A stretch of DNA of 64,000 bases from Dermabacter sp. p3-SID358 (GTDB lineage: Bacteria; Actinomycetota; Actinomycetes; Actinomycetales; Dermabacteraceae). The stretch spans positions 1 through 64,000 of the forward strand of contig NZ_JALXOZ010000008.1 of the NCBI RefSeq assembly GCF_025147465.1, given 5' to 3'. Below, in pieces: positions 38,035 to 47,334 of the stretch (position 1 is its first letter; each line of letters opens with the position of its first letter). Under the pieces are notes generated by a model. It worked only from the letters and a program-made list of their open reading frames with translations, was not told the origin of the DNA and did not search any database. The translations under genes and the position numbers were made by a program.

Positions 38035-40014
38035 TTACTCATCGCAACCTGTGATGCGGTAGAGATAGGCATTTCCCCGCTGATGAACAAGCTTCAATTT
38101 CTTCGTTTTTTCAAGGTGGTTGAATCCGGGGGTCGTGAAGTAATCGTTATCGATCGCTGGGCCTGCGAAGTGCACAACGTAGTCGTAATCTTGCCCGTTA
38201 ATCGCCGCGCATACTACTGGGTCTTCATCAATTTCATCAAGGTGCTTGAAGAGGTAGTCCTCTGTTCTCGATTCGTGCTCGAGGAGGTGGTGTGTCGACA
38301 CATTGAGTCCGGTGAAGGCGTAGATGAGTCCTTCCCCTCGCCACGGGTTAGCAAAAATCTTGTCGTGGGGGCCTACATATTCAGGGAGTTCATGCATGAA
38401 AGTCAGCTCTTGCTGGTTGACCGAATTGGTTCGAGCCGCAAGCTTGTAGGAGCGCTCGATGTTGTCGATATGTGAATCCATAGCGGGAGTCGCTTGAGTG
38501 GTGGCGATCAAGGCAACGGCGCCAAGAGCGGCGACGAGGGGGAGCCCTCCACGGAACTGCCCAAGCTGGCGAATTTTTCGATAAATCCACTTGCAGGCGT
38601 AGCCAACGCCAAGAGCTCCCGCAGGTATAAGGAATAGGCCCATTTGCGCGTAAAGCCTGTTTGCGTCCGAGTACCAGACGCCTACGAGGAAGCGCCGAGC
38701 GGACCCGAAGTCCCACGAGGCGGCGGCGACCCAGAGGAAAGCGCACAGACTCCACAGAGTGAGGGGAAGATAGAATCGCGTGTGAAGCGCTCCGACGATC
38801 GCGAGAATCAGAAGAACGAGGATATGCCATTGAGGGATCCCGTTCACAGGCGAATTGATGATGACTTGGCCAATCGCGCCCAAAGTGTCGGTCACGGGTC
38901 CCCACGTCTCGGGCGCCTTTCCTGGCGGTCGGATCTTCACCCACGCAATGATGGTGGCACCGAAGAGTACGACCGAGCCGCCTGCATGGATCGCGATGAG
39001 TCGCCATCCTTTTCGGCGCGCTGCATAGCGCGCCGTGAGGTACATAGTGGTCACCGTGGATCCAGCCAGAACCATGAGCGCTGCCGTCGGGTGAGCAAGA
39101 GCGGTTCCCAGAGCTCCGACGGCACCGATGGTGAGTGTCGGCACTACTCGGAGATTCAATCGACGTGCTTGCCCAATGAAGGCGAAGAACGGAATGTACA
39201 TGGCAGGCAGGAGACAGTATCCCAAGAGATTCGGGTAGAGAACGCCATAGTCGACAAAGGTAAATGGGAAGGCGGGGACTCCAGCGAGGATCACGCCTGC
39301 TGGAAAGAGTGAACTGCGCAGGATGCTGCCCGGCATGAGTACATAGATGAGTGCGATCATCGATACCGGCCAGATCACGCAAAGGGTGGCGATGATGCTG
39401 GAATTGGTCAAAAGGCCAACGTCGTGAACCCCGGAAGTGAGGCCCGTAAGCGAAGTGAGGCCATGCCATGCTGACGGGTAGAACTGCGACTCCCACGGCG
39501 CTGATGTCATGGATAGAGCATCGAGACTCGAACCGTTTTGGGTTTCGATCATCCAGCGCACCTCGTTGAGGTGAAAGATCGCATCGAATTTCTGTGAAAA
39601 TGCGTATGGCGATCCCAGGAAGTTTTTGACGTGGCGCAGCATAAGAGCGAAGGAGCCCAGGACGGTGATGACTGCAAGGCTCGGTGCGCTCGTCAGGATG
39701 TACCAAACGTTTTCTTTCCTGACTTTCGGAAGTCTCACACCCGCCCTGAGTGAGTTTCGGTCGCGAGCCAACCGAACTGAGAGCGCAACGGCTGAGAGAG
39801 CGACAGTCAAAAGGATGACCGGAAGGGGGCCCCATGCGAGCCGCACAAAAGGTGCAGCTATTGCAGCGATGGCGATGATGCCAATTGATGTGAGCGGGGA
39901 CAAGAAAAATGCTGTGAGCGGGCGACTTCCGACGCTGAGGTTCAACACCAAGCCCGGTACCGTCACCCACAGGCACGCGACGACCGCCGGGAGGAGCAGA
40001 GGTAGCCAGGTCAT
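38035..40014 (-). CDS. large polytopic membrane protein, DUF6541/GT-C-like
   Basis: 659 aa. About 12-14 helices fill the N-terminal 500 residues; the extracellular C-terminal about 150 residues is soluble and ends CDE. AAAGG lies 6 nt before the ATG. It resembles the actinobacterial DUF6541 proteins found beside GT2 enzymes and flippases, and the general GT-C layout of lipid-phosphate-sugar-dependent transferases. DLNEVRWMIE-type acidic loop residues between early helices could be catalytic. Activity is not established. Confidence 0.75.
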   Translation of the reverse strand: MTWLPLLLPAVVACLWVTVPGLVLNLSVGSRPLTAFFLSPLTSIGIIAIAAIAAPFVRLAWGPLPVILLTVALSAVALSVRLARDRNSLRAGVRLPKVRKENVWYILTSAPSLAVITVLGSFALMLRHVKNFLGSPYAFSQKFDAIFHLNEVRWMIETQNGSSLDALSMTSAPWESQFYPSAWHGLTSLTGLTSGVHDVGLLTNSSIIATLCVIWPVSMIALIYVLMPGSILRSSLFPAGVILAGVPAFPFTFVDYGVLYPNLLGYCLLPAMYIPFFAFIGQARRLNLRVVPTLTIGAVGALGTALAHPTAALMVLAGSTVTTMYLTARYAARRKGWRLIAIHAGGSVVLFGATIIAWVKIRPPGKAPETWGPVTDTLGAIGQVIINSPVNGIPQWHILVLLILAIVGALHTRFYLPLTLWSLCAFLWVAAASWDFGSARRFLVGVWYSDANRLYAQMGLFLIPAGALGVGYACKWIYRKIRQLGQFRGGLPLVAALGAVALIATTQATPAMDSHIDNIERSYKLAARTNSVNQQELTFMHELPEYVGPHDKIFANPWRGEGLIYAFTGLNVSTHHLLEHESRTEDYLFKHLDEIDEDPVVCAAINGQDYDYVVHFAGPAIDNDYFTTPGFNHLEKTKKLKLVHQRGNAYLYRITGCDE

Positions 40015-40209
40015 GTGCCGCCTTTTCTCGGAGCAAGAAGTACTTCACGAGCGTATACCGGATCACGGAGTGAGTATGGTTCAAACGCGGGTGATGTTCG
40101 TTTCCCTGGAAGCGGAGGCTTCACCATTCACGATGGTCCGTGCCTTTACACTGGGTGTCAGAACGCGCTGCAGCGCCTAGATCGCACTGTTGAGAGAGGT
40201 TCCGTTTCG

Positions 40210-40953
40210 GTGGAAGGTTCCCCTGAGAAGAAGATTCTCGTCATCATGCCCGCCTGGAATGAGGAAGATACGATCGGTTCCACGATCGAGGAGATCCGGC
40301 AGGCGGTGCCGTGGGTTGATGTTCTCGTCGTGAACGATGGCTCTGCTGATCGCACCTCCCAGATCGCGAAAGCCTCCGGGGCTATCGTCATGGATCTTCC
40401 CTTTAACCTCGGTGTTGGTGGGGCCATGCGCGCCGGTTATACGTTCGCGAAGAAATATCATTACGACAGTGCGATCCAGGTGGATGCCGATGGGCAACAC
40501 GACCCGAGAGATATCCCCGCCGTTCTCGCTGGGCTCGAGCGCGCTGATATTTCAATTGGGGCCCGCTTTGCCGAAAAAGGAAACTATAAAGCGTCGGGGC
40601 CTCGATGGTGGGCGATGCAGATGCTTGCATGGATCCTCTCTCGATTAGGGAAAACTCGCCTCACCGATGCGACCAGTGGCTTTCGGGCAGGTAACCGCCG
40701 GGCGATTGAACAGTACGTTCGGCACTTTCCCGCCGAATACCTCGGCGACACGATTGATTCGCTCGTTGTTGCTGTCCGTTCCGGACTCACCGTGACTCAG
40801 GTTCCCGTTGAAATGCGGCCCCGCCAGGGTGGGACGCCCTCGGCAGCGCCTTGGAAAGCGGCCATCTACCTTTTCAGAGCCATGTTCTCGATGTTCATTG
40901 CGCTTACGCGTAAACCCCTCAAGCGTCCGCTCGATCAGGAGGAGGAAGTATGA
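40210..40953 (+). CDS. GT2 glycosyltransferase, polyprenyl-phosphate sugar synthase-like
   Basis: 247 aa from the GTG at 40210 with AGAGAGG upstream; longer frames to 40015 overlap the divergent gene promoter. Motifs: IMPAWNEEDTIGSTIEEI, VVNDGSADRT, and QVDADGQHDPRDI (DXD). This is the compact type, like dolichol-phosphate mannose synthase, making a lipid-phosphate sugar donor for GT-C enzymes. It overlaps the next gene (ATGA), forming the known GT2/DUF2304 pair. Confidence 0.88.
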   Translation: MEGSPEKKILVIMPAWNEEDTIGSTIEEIRQAVPWVDVLVVNDGSADRTSQIAKASGAIVMDLPFNLGVGGAMRAGYTFAKKYHYDSAIQVDADGQHDPRDIPAVLAGLERADISIGARFAEKGNYKASGPRWWAMQMLAWILSRLGKTRLTDATSGFRAGNRRAIEQYVRHFPAEYLGDTIDSLVVAVRSGLTVTQVPVEMRPRQGGTPSAAPWKAAIYLFRAMFSMFIALTRKPLKRPLDQEEEV

Positions 40954-41417
40954 GTCGCCTTCTCGTTCTCGGTGCCGCTATTTTCGCGATCATCGTCGTG
41001 TTTTTGCTGCTGCGCTCAGGGCGACTTCGCGAAAAGTATGTCGCCCTCTGGGTTGTGGTCGGCGGAGGGGTCGTTCTGCTCGCGATCTTCCCGAGGCTTC
41101 TCCAAATCGCGGCTGACCTCCTCCATTTTAGGGTGCCCTCGAACCTCCTGTTCGTGTTATCCATCGTCATGCTGCTCGGCATCATTGTGCAGCTCTCGCT
41201 CGAGCTTTCAGCGATGGAGGAAGAAACACGAACCCTCGCAGAACACGTGGCGATTCTTGATACCGAGGTCAGCTCACTTCGCCGCCAAGTCGCGCGAGAA
41301 TTTTCCGTCGCTGCGAGCGAGCTCAAGGAGCCGCGTAATGCGACGGTCGACCGCCTCACAGGTCCCATTCCACGCCTCAGCCACAAAGACCTTACCGAGA
41401 ACGACTTCGAAGACTAG
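40950..41417 (+). CDS. DUF2304 family membrane protein
   Basis: 155 aa. Three helices lie in the first 90 residues (LLVLGAAIFAIIVVFLLL, YVALWVVVGGGVVLLAIF and LLFVLSIVMLLGIIVQLSL), then a coiled-coil-like tail (MEEETRTLAEHVAILDTEVSSLRRQV). DUF2304 genes almost always follow a DPM-type GT2 gene, as here. The protein may anchor or assist that enzyme. Confidence 0.88.
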   Translation: MSRLLVLGAAIFAIIVVFLLLRSGRLREKYVALWVVVGGGVVLLAIFPRLLQIAADLLHFRVPSNLLFVLSIVMLLGIIVQLSLELSAMEEETRTLAEHVAILDTEVSSLRRQVAREFSVAASELKEPRNATVDRLTGPIPRLSHKDLTENDFED

Positions 41418-41423
41418 CCGCGC

Positions 41424-43823
41424 CTAAGAGGAGTCACCGTCGGACCCCGACTCTCCCGAGCGTTCCCCGAGCCGGATCCCAAGCTGCTCAAACCGCGCTG
41501 ATACCTCTTTGGCGATCCCGCTTGTAAACGTACGGGTGAGGTGGTTGTCGTCCATGTACACGTAGGCGTTGCCCTGGATCGGAGCGCAGCGATCTTCGGG
41601 GCAGATGAGGTCGCTGAGATCCATGCGGTAGAGCTTGGCACCGCTCTGCCCGGTCATGCCGTCGAGGGTTTCGCTCGGGTCGTTCGCAGCAAGTTTTGAG
41701 CCCAGGTCAGCCCCGCAAGCCTCGTCGGCGAGTTTCGGGTCGCCGCCCGCGTTGATCACGGTCTCGGCGCACGTGTACAGGCTCGTCGGCCAGCGCGGCG
41801 CATCGCGAACGGCGAGCACGTTAGCGCCTTTATTTAGGACGGCTTGGATGCCTTCGCGGGTGCCGTCGGGGACCTTTTCCCCGGTGCCCGTGGGCGTTGC
41901 GGACGTGGAGGTCATGAGCACGAGGTCGGGGTCGTGCTCATCGATGGCCTTCATGACCTGGTCGAAATAGCCCTTGCAGTACTCGCCTTCCGCAAGCATC
42001 GAATCTTCGCGGAACGTGCATGCATTCTTCGTGAAGTTGATGATCTGCCAGTTTTTCGCCTTCGCTTCGTCGAGAAGGGTGGGGATGAACTGGCGCGAGT
42101 GCGAAGATCCCACCACGAGCACCGTCGCGTTCGTTTTCGCCTTGAGGGGCCGGAGGGTCTCGCACGGAATGTCTTTCGTGGCCGCGAGGGTGCCCGTGGG
42201 GTCGTCGCACAGGTGCGGGAGCTTGGGCCACTGGCCGTCCAGCTCAAAGCCCTTTGGGCTGAGGGTGTCGGGGTCGAAGGCCTCGGTGAGGGCGCGAGAG
42301 TCCTCGGGGGTGGAGGCAGTGATGGGGGTCGACGTTTGCAGGCTTGCAAGGTAGCCACGGAGACCAAATGCGCCGCCGAGAACGAGGGCGAGGCACGCGC
42401 CGATCACCGTGAGGGAGCGCCACCAGGGGGCACTCTTCCACGAGGGCTTACGAAAGCGCGAATCGACGAGTTTCGAGAGAATCCACGCGAGCACCATGCT
42501 TCCGGCGATGACGCAGAGGCCGTCGAGCGCGCCGGCACGCTTTTGGCCGGAGTGGGCGAGCCAGAGGATGAGAATCGGCCAGTGTACGAGGTAAAGGCAG
42601 TAGGAGCTCGAGGCGAGAGTGCGGGGGAGCTTCATCGTGAGGATTCTGTCGAAGCCCCATGACGTTCTCGAGTACCCAGCAACGATGATGAGAGCTGCGC
42701 CCGCGAGCGGCCAGAGGGCTATCCAGCCGGGGAAAAGCCCCTGGACGTTGAGCACGAGGCCAAGCGAAACGAGAAGGGCGAAGCCCGCCCAGCCCGCGAG
42801 TGCACGTAGGGCTCGGTGACGTGGCACGGTTGAGGACCCGGGTCGGGCGGCACCGAGAAAGCGGTCGAGTGTGGGAAGAGCGAGCGCAAGAAGCGTCCCG
42901 CACGCGACCTCCCATGCGCGCGCGGGCGTGGAGAAGTAGGCGGCCGACTGGTGGGTTGCCGTGTAGTAGATCGAGAAAGCGAATGACGCGGCGGCGATCA
43001 CGGCGAAGAAGCCGAATGCGACGCGGCGCGGGTGTGCACTCTTCTTTGCGGTAAACTTCGCGCCGATGAACAAGAGCGGCCACGTAAGAAACACTTGGCC
43101 CTGGAGAGAGAGGGACCAAAAGTGTTGAAGCGGCGAGGCGGTCGAGGCGTCGAGCGCGTAGTAGTCCACGCTCGTGATCGACAGCCAAATATTCTGCACG
43201 TACGTTGCTGAGGCGATTGCGTGAGAGATCACGGTTTGCCACGAGGATTCGGGCAGGAGGACGTAGCTCCCGAAGAGCGTGCCAAGGATTGCGACCGTGG
43301 CTGGTGGCATGAGCCTCGTGAACGTGCGTAGCCAGTACCGCACGGGGCCGAAGGGCTTTCGAGCGTCGAGGCGCCGGGCGAAAGAGGATCCGAGAAGGAA
43401 CGCCGAAATGAAGAGGAACACGTCTACGCCGCCCGAAACGCGCCCGAGCCACACGTGGTACACAACGATCATGAACACGCTCACGGCGCGAAGTCCCTCG
43501 ATTTCGGGGCGGAAGTGGGAGGGCTGGGCCTTCTTGGCGGAAGCGGCGGGTTGTGCGCTCTTTTCGGGGTCGGGGTCGGGGGAGTCCGACGCTTGCTCGG
43601 CGACCTGTGGCCCCTGGTACCACACGAACGGCTCGCCCGTGTCTTCGGCGGCACCCCACGCGGCAATGTCTTCGCTTTCGCGCTCCTCGGCTTCCTGCAC
43701 CCAGGAGAAGCCATCGAGGTCATCGAGGGCGGGATCTTGCGCGTCCTGGACGAAATCCTCGAGCGCAAAACTGGGGGCGCTTTCGCTTTTCGAAGGGGCA
43801 CGGTGCCCGCGTGCGTTCGCCAT
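41424..43823 (-). CDS. acyltransferase 3/SGNH fusion with acidic cytoplasmic extension
   Basis: 799 aa from the ATG at 43823, with GGAAGG upstream; longer frames would overlap the tgt promoter. An acidic, disordered N terminus of about 105 residues (Glu/Asp, Pro and Ser rich) precedes the acyltransferase-3 domain (RPEIEGLRAVSVFMIVVYH, SGGVDVFLFISAFLLG). The SGNH domain (about 600-799) has VVGSSHSRQF and DDNHLT. It is paralogous to the protein at 31.3-33.4 kb, which lacks the extension. Predicted to acylate a wall or exported glycan. Confidence 0.9.
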   Translation of the reverse strand: MANARGHRAPSKSESAPSFALEDFVQDAQDPALDDLDGFSWVQEAEERESEDIAAWGAAEDTGEPFVWYQGPQVAEQASDSPDPDPEKSAQPAASAKKAQPSHFRPEIEGLRAVSVFMIVVYHVWLGRVSGGVDVFLFISAFLLGSSFARRLDARKPFGPVRYWLRTFTRLMPPATVAILGTLFGSYVLLPESSWQTVISHAIASATYVQNIWLSITSVDYYALDASTASPLQHFWSLSLQGQVFLTWPLLFIGAKFTAKKSAHPRRVAFGFFAVIAAASFAFSIYYTATHQSAAYFSTPARAWEVACGTLLALALPTLDRFLGAARPGSSTVPRHRALRALAGWAGFALLVSLGLVLNVQGLFPGWIALWPLAGAALIIVAGYSRTSWGFDRILTMKLPRTLASSSYCLYLVHWPILILWLAHSGQKRAGALDGLCVIAGSMVLAWILSKLVDSRFRKPSWKSAPWWRSLTVIGACLALVLGGAFGLRGYLASLQTSTPITASTPEDSRALTEAFDPDTLSPKGFELDGQWPKLPHLCDDPTGTLAATKDIPCETLRPLKAKTNATVLVVGSSHSRQFIPTLLDEAKAKNWQIINFTKNACTFREDSMLAEGEYCKGYFDQVMKAIDEHDPDLVLMTSTSATPTGTGEKVPDGTREGIQAVLNKGANVLAVRDAPRWPTSLYTCAETVINAGGDPKLADEACGADLGSKLAANDPSETLDGMTGQSGAKLYRMDLSDLICPEDRCAPIQGNAYVYMDDNHLTRTFTSGIAKEVSARFEQLGIRLGERSGESGSDGDSS

Positions 43824-43935
43824 GTGCCCTTCCGGTTTCGTGAACGTGGAACGATACAGAACCTTACAGGGCAAACGCGAAGGTGCTATCCCGCCCGCGT
43901 CGACGGTGTGCGCTCTCTCGTGGGAAAATGGCCCA

Positions 43936-45195
43936 ATGAGCACGAGCGAGAAAGAGGGCGCAGGTTTCGACATTGTCGCGCGCCACGGTGACAAGGCCCG
44001 CGCGGGCGTGATCCACACGCCGCACGGTGATATTCAGACCCCGGCGTTTATCCCGGTGGGGACCAAGGCAACGGTGAAATCGGTGCTTCCGGAGTCGATG
44101 GCGGGGCTTGGCGCGCAAGCGATCCTCGCGAATGCCTACCATCTGTATCTCCAGCCTGGCCATGAGCTCATCGACGGGGCCGGCGGGTTCGGTGCCTTCA
44201 TGAACTGGCATGGCCCCACGTACACCGACTCGGGCGGTTTCCAGGTCATGAGCCTTGGCGCGGGCTTTCAGAAGGTGCTTTCCGAATCCTTTGCGGGAAA
44301 TGACCGCGCGAGCACGCCTGATGGCACCGATCACGCGACGAAGAAAGGCAAGGAACGTCTCGCGCACGTGGACGACGACGGCGTGAACTTCCGCAGTTTT
44401 ATCGACGGTTCGGAGCATCGATTCACGCCCGAGTTCTCCATGCAGATCCAGCACTCGCTCGGGGCAGACATCATGTTTGCGTTTGACGAGCTCACAACTC
44501 TCATGAATTCGCGTGGCTATCAAGAAGAAGCCCTCGAGCGCACGCGGTTGTGGGCCGAACGCTGCATCGCCGAACACAAACGCCTCACCGAGGAACGCGA
44601 AGGAAAGCCCTACCAGATGCTGTGGGGCGTTATCCAGGGTGCGCAGTACGAAGACCTGCGGCGCAAGGCCTCGCGTGACCTCGGTGCCATGACCGTTGAC
44701 GGCTGGCAGTTTGACGGTTTCGGCATCGGCGGCGCGCTCGAGAAGGAAAACCTCTCGACGATCGTTGGATGGGTGACCGACGAGCTGCCCGAAGAAAAGC
44801 CGCGCCACCTCCTTGGTCTTTCTGAGATGGATGACCTTTTCGCGGGCATCGCCGCGGGAGCGGACACGTTCGATTGCGTTTCCCCGTCACGTGTCGCGCG
44901 CAACAGCGCCGTGTATACCGCACGGGGCCGCGTGAACCTCACGGGTTCGAAGTACCGCACGCAGTTCGCCCCAATCGACGAGAGGTGTGACTGCTATACG
45001 TGCACCCACTACACCGCCGCCTACATCCACCATCTTTTTAAGGCGAAGGAAATGCTGTCGTCGACCCTGTGCACGATCCACAACGAGCGCTTCGTTGTGC
45101 GTCTCGTCGAGGAGATTCGCGGGGCGATTTCGAGCGGCGACTTCGAGGCACTTCGTGAGGAGCGCACGGGCGCCTACTACGGCGAGTACCGCTAG
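43936..45195 (+). CDS. tgt: tRNA-guanine transglycosylase
   Basis: 419 aa from the ATG at 43936. Asp98 in TYTDSGGFQVMS and the zinc set CDCYTCTHYTAAYIHHL define the bacterial Tgt fold; WGVIQGAQYEDLR and GLSEMDDLFAGI are also conserved. It swaps guanine at the wobble position of GUN-anticodon tRNAs for the queuine precursor. A segment near residues 112-150 is longer than in enterobacterial Tgt. A GAAAAT hexamer at -12 suggests a leaderless message. Confidence 0.95.
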   Translation: MSTSEKEGAGFDIVARHGDKARAGVIHTPHGDIQTPAFIPVGTKATVKSVLPESMAGLGAQAILANAYHLYLQPGHELIDGAGGFGAFMNWHGPTYTDSGGFQVMSLGAGFQKVLSESFAGNDRASTPDGTDHATKKGKERLAHVDDDGVNFRSFIDGSEHRFTPEFSMQIQHSLGADIMFAFDELTTLMNSRGYQEEALERTRLWAERCIAEHKRLTEEREGKPYQMLWGVIQGAQYEDLRRKASRDLGAMTVDGWQFDGFGIGGALEKENLSTIVGWVTDELPEEKPRHLLGLSEMDDLFAGIAAGADTFDCVSPSRVARNSAVYTARGRVNLTGSKYRTQFAPIDERCDCYTCTHYTAAYIHHLFKAKEMLSSTLCTIHNERFVVRLVEEIRGAISSGDFEALREERTGAYYGEYR

Positions 45196-45210
45196 GTCGG
45201 GCCCTGTTTC

Positions 45211-45216
45211 GATAGT
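45211..45216 (+). promoter_or_regulatory. candidate -10 element for the condensin kleisin gene
   Basis: GATAGT ends 8 nt before the GTG at 45225, fitting a leaderless or very short-leader transcript. No clear -35 is visible. Confidence 0.3.
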
Positions 45217-45224
45217 GTTGAGGC

Positions 45225-46724
45225 GTGAGTGTGAGCGATCTTCAATCCTTCGGCGGGCACAGCGCGGCTGAGCGAGCCGAGGCCTACGAGCGTCTTCGCC
45301 GCATGTCCACGTGGCGGCTACTTTCCGCAACGAAGGCGCCCGCAACCCTCGCGATTTTGCAGACCGTTTTTCCCGCGGGCGACCGTCGGCTTGATCGATC
45401 GGAGCTTGTGGCGCGCGTGGCGAGCCACCTGGATCTGCTACGAGGCGATGATGATGTCCAGCGCGGAGCCTCGGACTACGTTGATGCGTGGGTGCGAGAA
45501 GGCTACTTGACTCGGCGCGACGACCCCACGACAGTCGAGACGACCTTCGAGCTTTCCGTCTCGACTGTCGAAGCGATCGGCTTTATCTCTTCTCTCGAGG
45601 AGCATCGCCCCACCACCACTGAATCGCGCCTCACGCTCGTCATGCAGCAATTCGAGCGCCTCGCTGAAGACACCGAGGGCGACCTGGACGTGCGCCTTCG
45701 CGGGCTGCAGCTACGCCGCGCGCAAATCGAGCGGGAAATTCAGGCGCTGAGCGAGGGTGAGCTCATGCTGCCCCCAGCAGAACACTCCGCGGAGCGTCTT
45801 CGCGACATCCTTCAGGTGGCCGACGAGCTTAGCGGTGACTTCCTTCAGTACCGCGAGGATCTTCGCGCAGTTGACCTGAACCTTCGCGAGCAGATTCTCT
45901 CGCCCGAGGGTTCGCGCGGCGAGGTTCTCGAGCAGCTGCTCGCGGGAGACGATCTCCTCGGCCAGTCCAAAGTGGGCAAGACCTTCACGGCGTTCTTCCG
46001 GATGCTCAATGATCCGAAGCTCAACGAGCGCGCCCAGGACCTCGTGGACCGCCTGCTGACGCGGGACTTCACTCGAAATCTCACGCGCCGTGAGCGCGAT
46101 CGCCTCGCGAACGTGTTCAGCGACCTTTACGAGCCGGCGCAAGAGGTGCTCGACGTCAAGACTGAGTTATATCGGTCCCTTGCGCGCTTCGTGCGCAGCC
46201 AGGATTTCCGCCAGCACCGCGTGCTTCTCGATCTCCTCCAAGAGGCGCAAGGCATCGCCCTTTCGCAAAAGGACACCGTGAGCCACCGCAGGGTCGAGAG
46301 TATTGACCTGGGTCTCTCGCGCTCGCAGATGAACTCCGTCGCGCAGTATCTCCTCAAGGACCCGAGCGATCCGGGAGTGCCACCTGAAGCGGAGGTCCAC
46401 GATGCCTCACGCCTGAGCGTCGAGGTACTCGACGAGCTTGTGCGCACCAACGACATCGATCTCGTGGGTCTCTCTTCATCCGTCAACGACGTCGTTAAGG
46501 TGAAGGGGCAAGCGAGTATCGGTCAGGTCGTGCGAGAGCAGGGCGCTCCGCAAGGTCTCGCGAGCATTATCGGGCTCATGTTCCTTGCGACGGCACACGC
46601 CAGCGCGCGCGAAGGAGACACGGAGATCGTTCGCTGGCGCGAAGACGCGCTCGAGGGAGCCGGAACCGATTATGTGGCGCGAGTACCGGCGTTCTTCTTC
46701 CTCAGCGAGGTGCCTGAGCCGTAG
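45225..46724 (+). CDS. jetA: DUF3375 kleisin-like condensin subunit (MksF/JetA)
   Basis: 499 aa. The GTG at 45225 or a GTG at 45231 (GAGG 7 nt upstream) may be used. It is a soluble, highly charged, helix-rich protein matching DUF3375: N-terminal winged-helix-like region (LLSATKAPATLAILQTVF), long central helices and a C-terminal domain. JetA is the kleisin bridging the SMC heads in MksBEF/Wadjet condensins. It stands 2.0 kb from its partner genes, from which it is separated by three opposite-strand genes. Its 3' end overlaps the first of these by 23 bp. Confidence 0.9.
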   Translation: MSVSDLQSFGGHSAAERAEAYERLRRMSTWRLLSATKAPATLAILQTVFPAGDRRLDRSELVARVASHLDLLRGDDDVQRGASDYVDAWVREGYLTRRDDPTTVETTFELSVSTVEAIGFISSLEEHRPTTTESRLTLVMQQFERLAEDTEGDLDVRLRGLQLRRAQIEREIQALSEGELMLPPAEHSAERLRDILQVADELSGDFLQYREDLRAVDLNLREQILSPEGSRGEVLEQLLAGDDLLGQSKVGKTFTAFFRMLNDPKLNERAQDLVDRLLTRDFTRNLTRRERDRLANVFSDLYEPAQEVLDVKTELYRSLARFVRSQDFRQHRVLLDLLQEAQGIALSQKDTVSHRRVESIDLGLSRSQMNSVAQYLLKDPSDPGVPPEAEVHDASRLSVEVLDELVRTNDIDLVGLSSSVNDVVKVKGQASIGQVVREQGAPQGLASIIGLMFLATAHASAREGDTEIVRWREDALEGAGTDYVARVPAFFFLSEVPEP

Positions 46725-47334
46725 GAGCCACGGCGGGCAGCACCGCACTCTTATGCCTCGCCGTGGAGACGGCGATGCCGGCAATCAGCATCGCGATGAA
46801 GCGCACCACGTCGAAGACAAATGGCGCGAGGACGAGCGGGTAGGTGAAGTACGAAAGCTTCTCGAAGGCCTTCGAGCCGATGCTTCCAAGCGTGCGGGCA
46901 CTTTCTTGGAGAGCGGGGAAAAGGGACAAGAACCAGGGGCCGAGGACCACGCCCCAGACTACGGCGTTGAAAACGAGACCCACCCCGAAAACGATGGCGG
47001 AAATCTTTCCGAATCGTGCGGCACCCGGCGTGGGGCAGTGTTTGATCGCACGGATGACTGCTGGCAGGGATGCGAGAATAAGCGCGTTTGCAGCGAGCGC
47101 CGCGACAACGCACACGAGAACCGAGCGCACGACCGTGAAAAAGAGAGTGTTGACGCCTCTGAAGGCGGGCATCGTGTTCGGGGGGTCCTCGATGAAAATC
47201 GGGAAGACGAGAAGGACGAGAGCGACGCCGGGCGCGAGGAAGAGGAGAGCAAGGGCGATCGAAGAGAGAACCACCCATACGCGCGCAAGGTCACGATGGT
47301 CGCGTTTCGAGTGCATGGTTGACGACATGGTCAC
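46702..47334 (-). CDS. four-helix membrane protein, paralogue 3 of 3
   Basis: 210 aa. The GTG overlaps the stop of the preceding paralogue (GTGA). The opening ARVWVVLSSIALALLFLAP and the FPIFIEDPPNT loop match the other members; four helices are predicted, and DVVRFIAMLIAGIAV is the shared final helix. Unknown function. It is the last gene of a three-gene minus-strand unit embedded between condensin genes. Confidence 0.78.
   Translation of the reverse strand: MTMSSTMHSKRDHRDLARVWVVLSSIALALLFLAPGVALVLLVFPIFIEDPPNTMPAFRGVNTLFFTVVRSVLVCVVAALAANALILASLPAVIRAIKHCPTPGAARFGKISAIVFGVGLVFNAVVWGVVLGPWFLSLFPALQESARTLGSIGSKAFEKLSYFTYPLVLAPFVFDVVRFIAMLIAGIAVSTARHKSAVLPAVAPTAQAPR

Noticed and set aside
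38390..40084. Minus-strand frame of about 564 codons overlapping the DUF6541-type gene
   Set aside because: It is in another frame of a protein with consistent membrane helices. The competing frame is rich in Arg, His and Cys without motifs.
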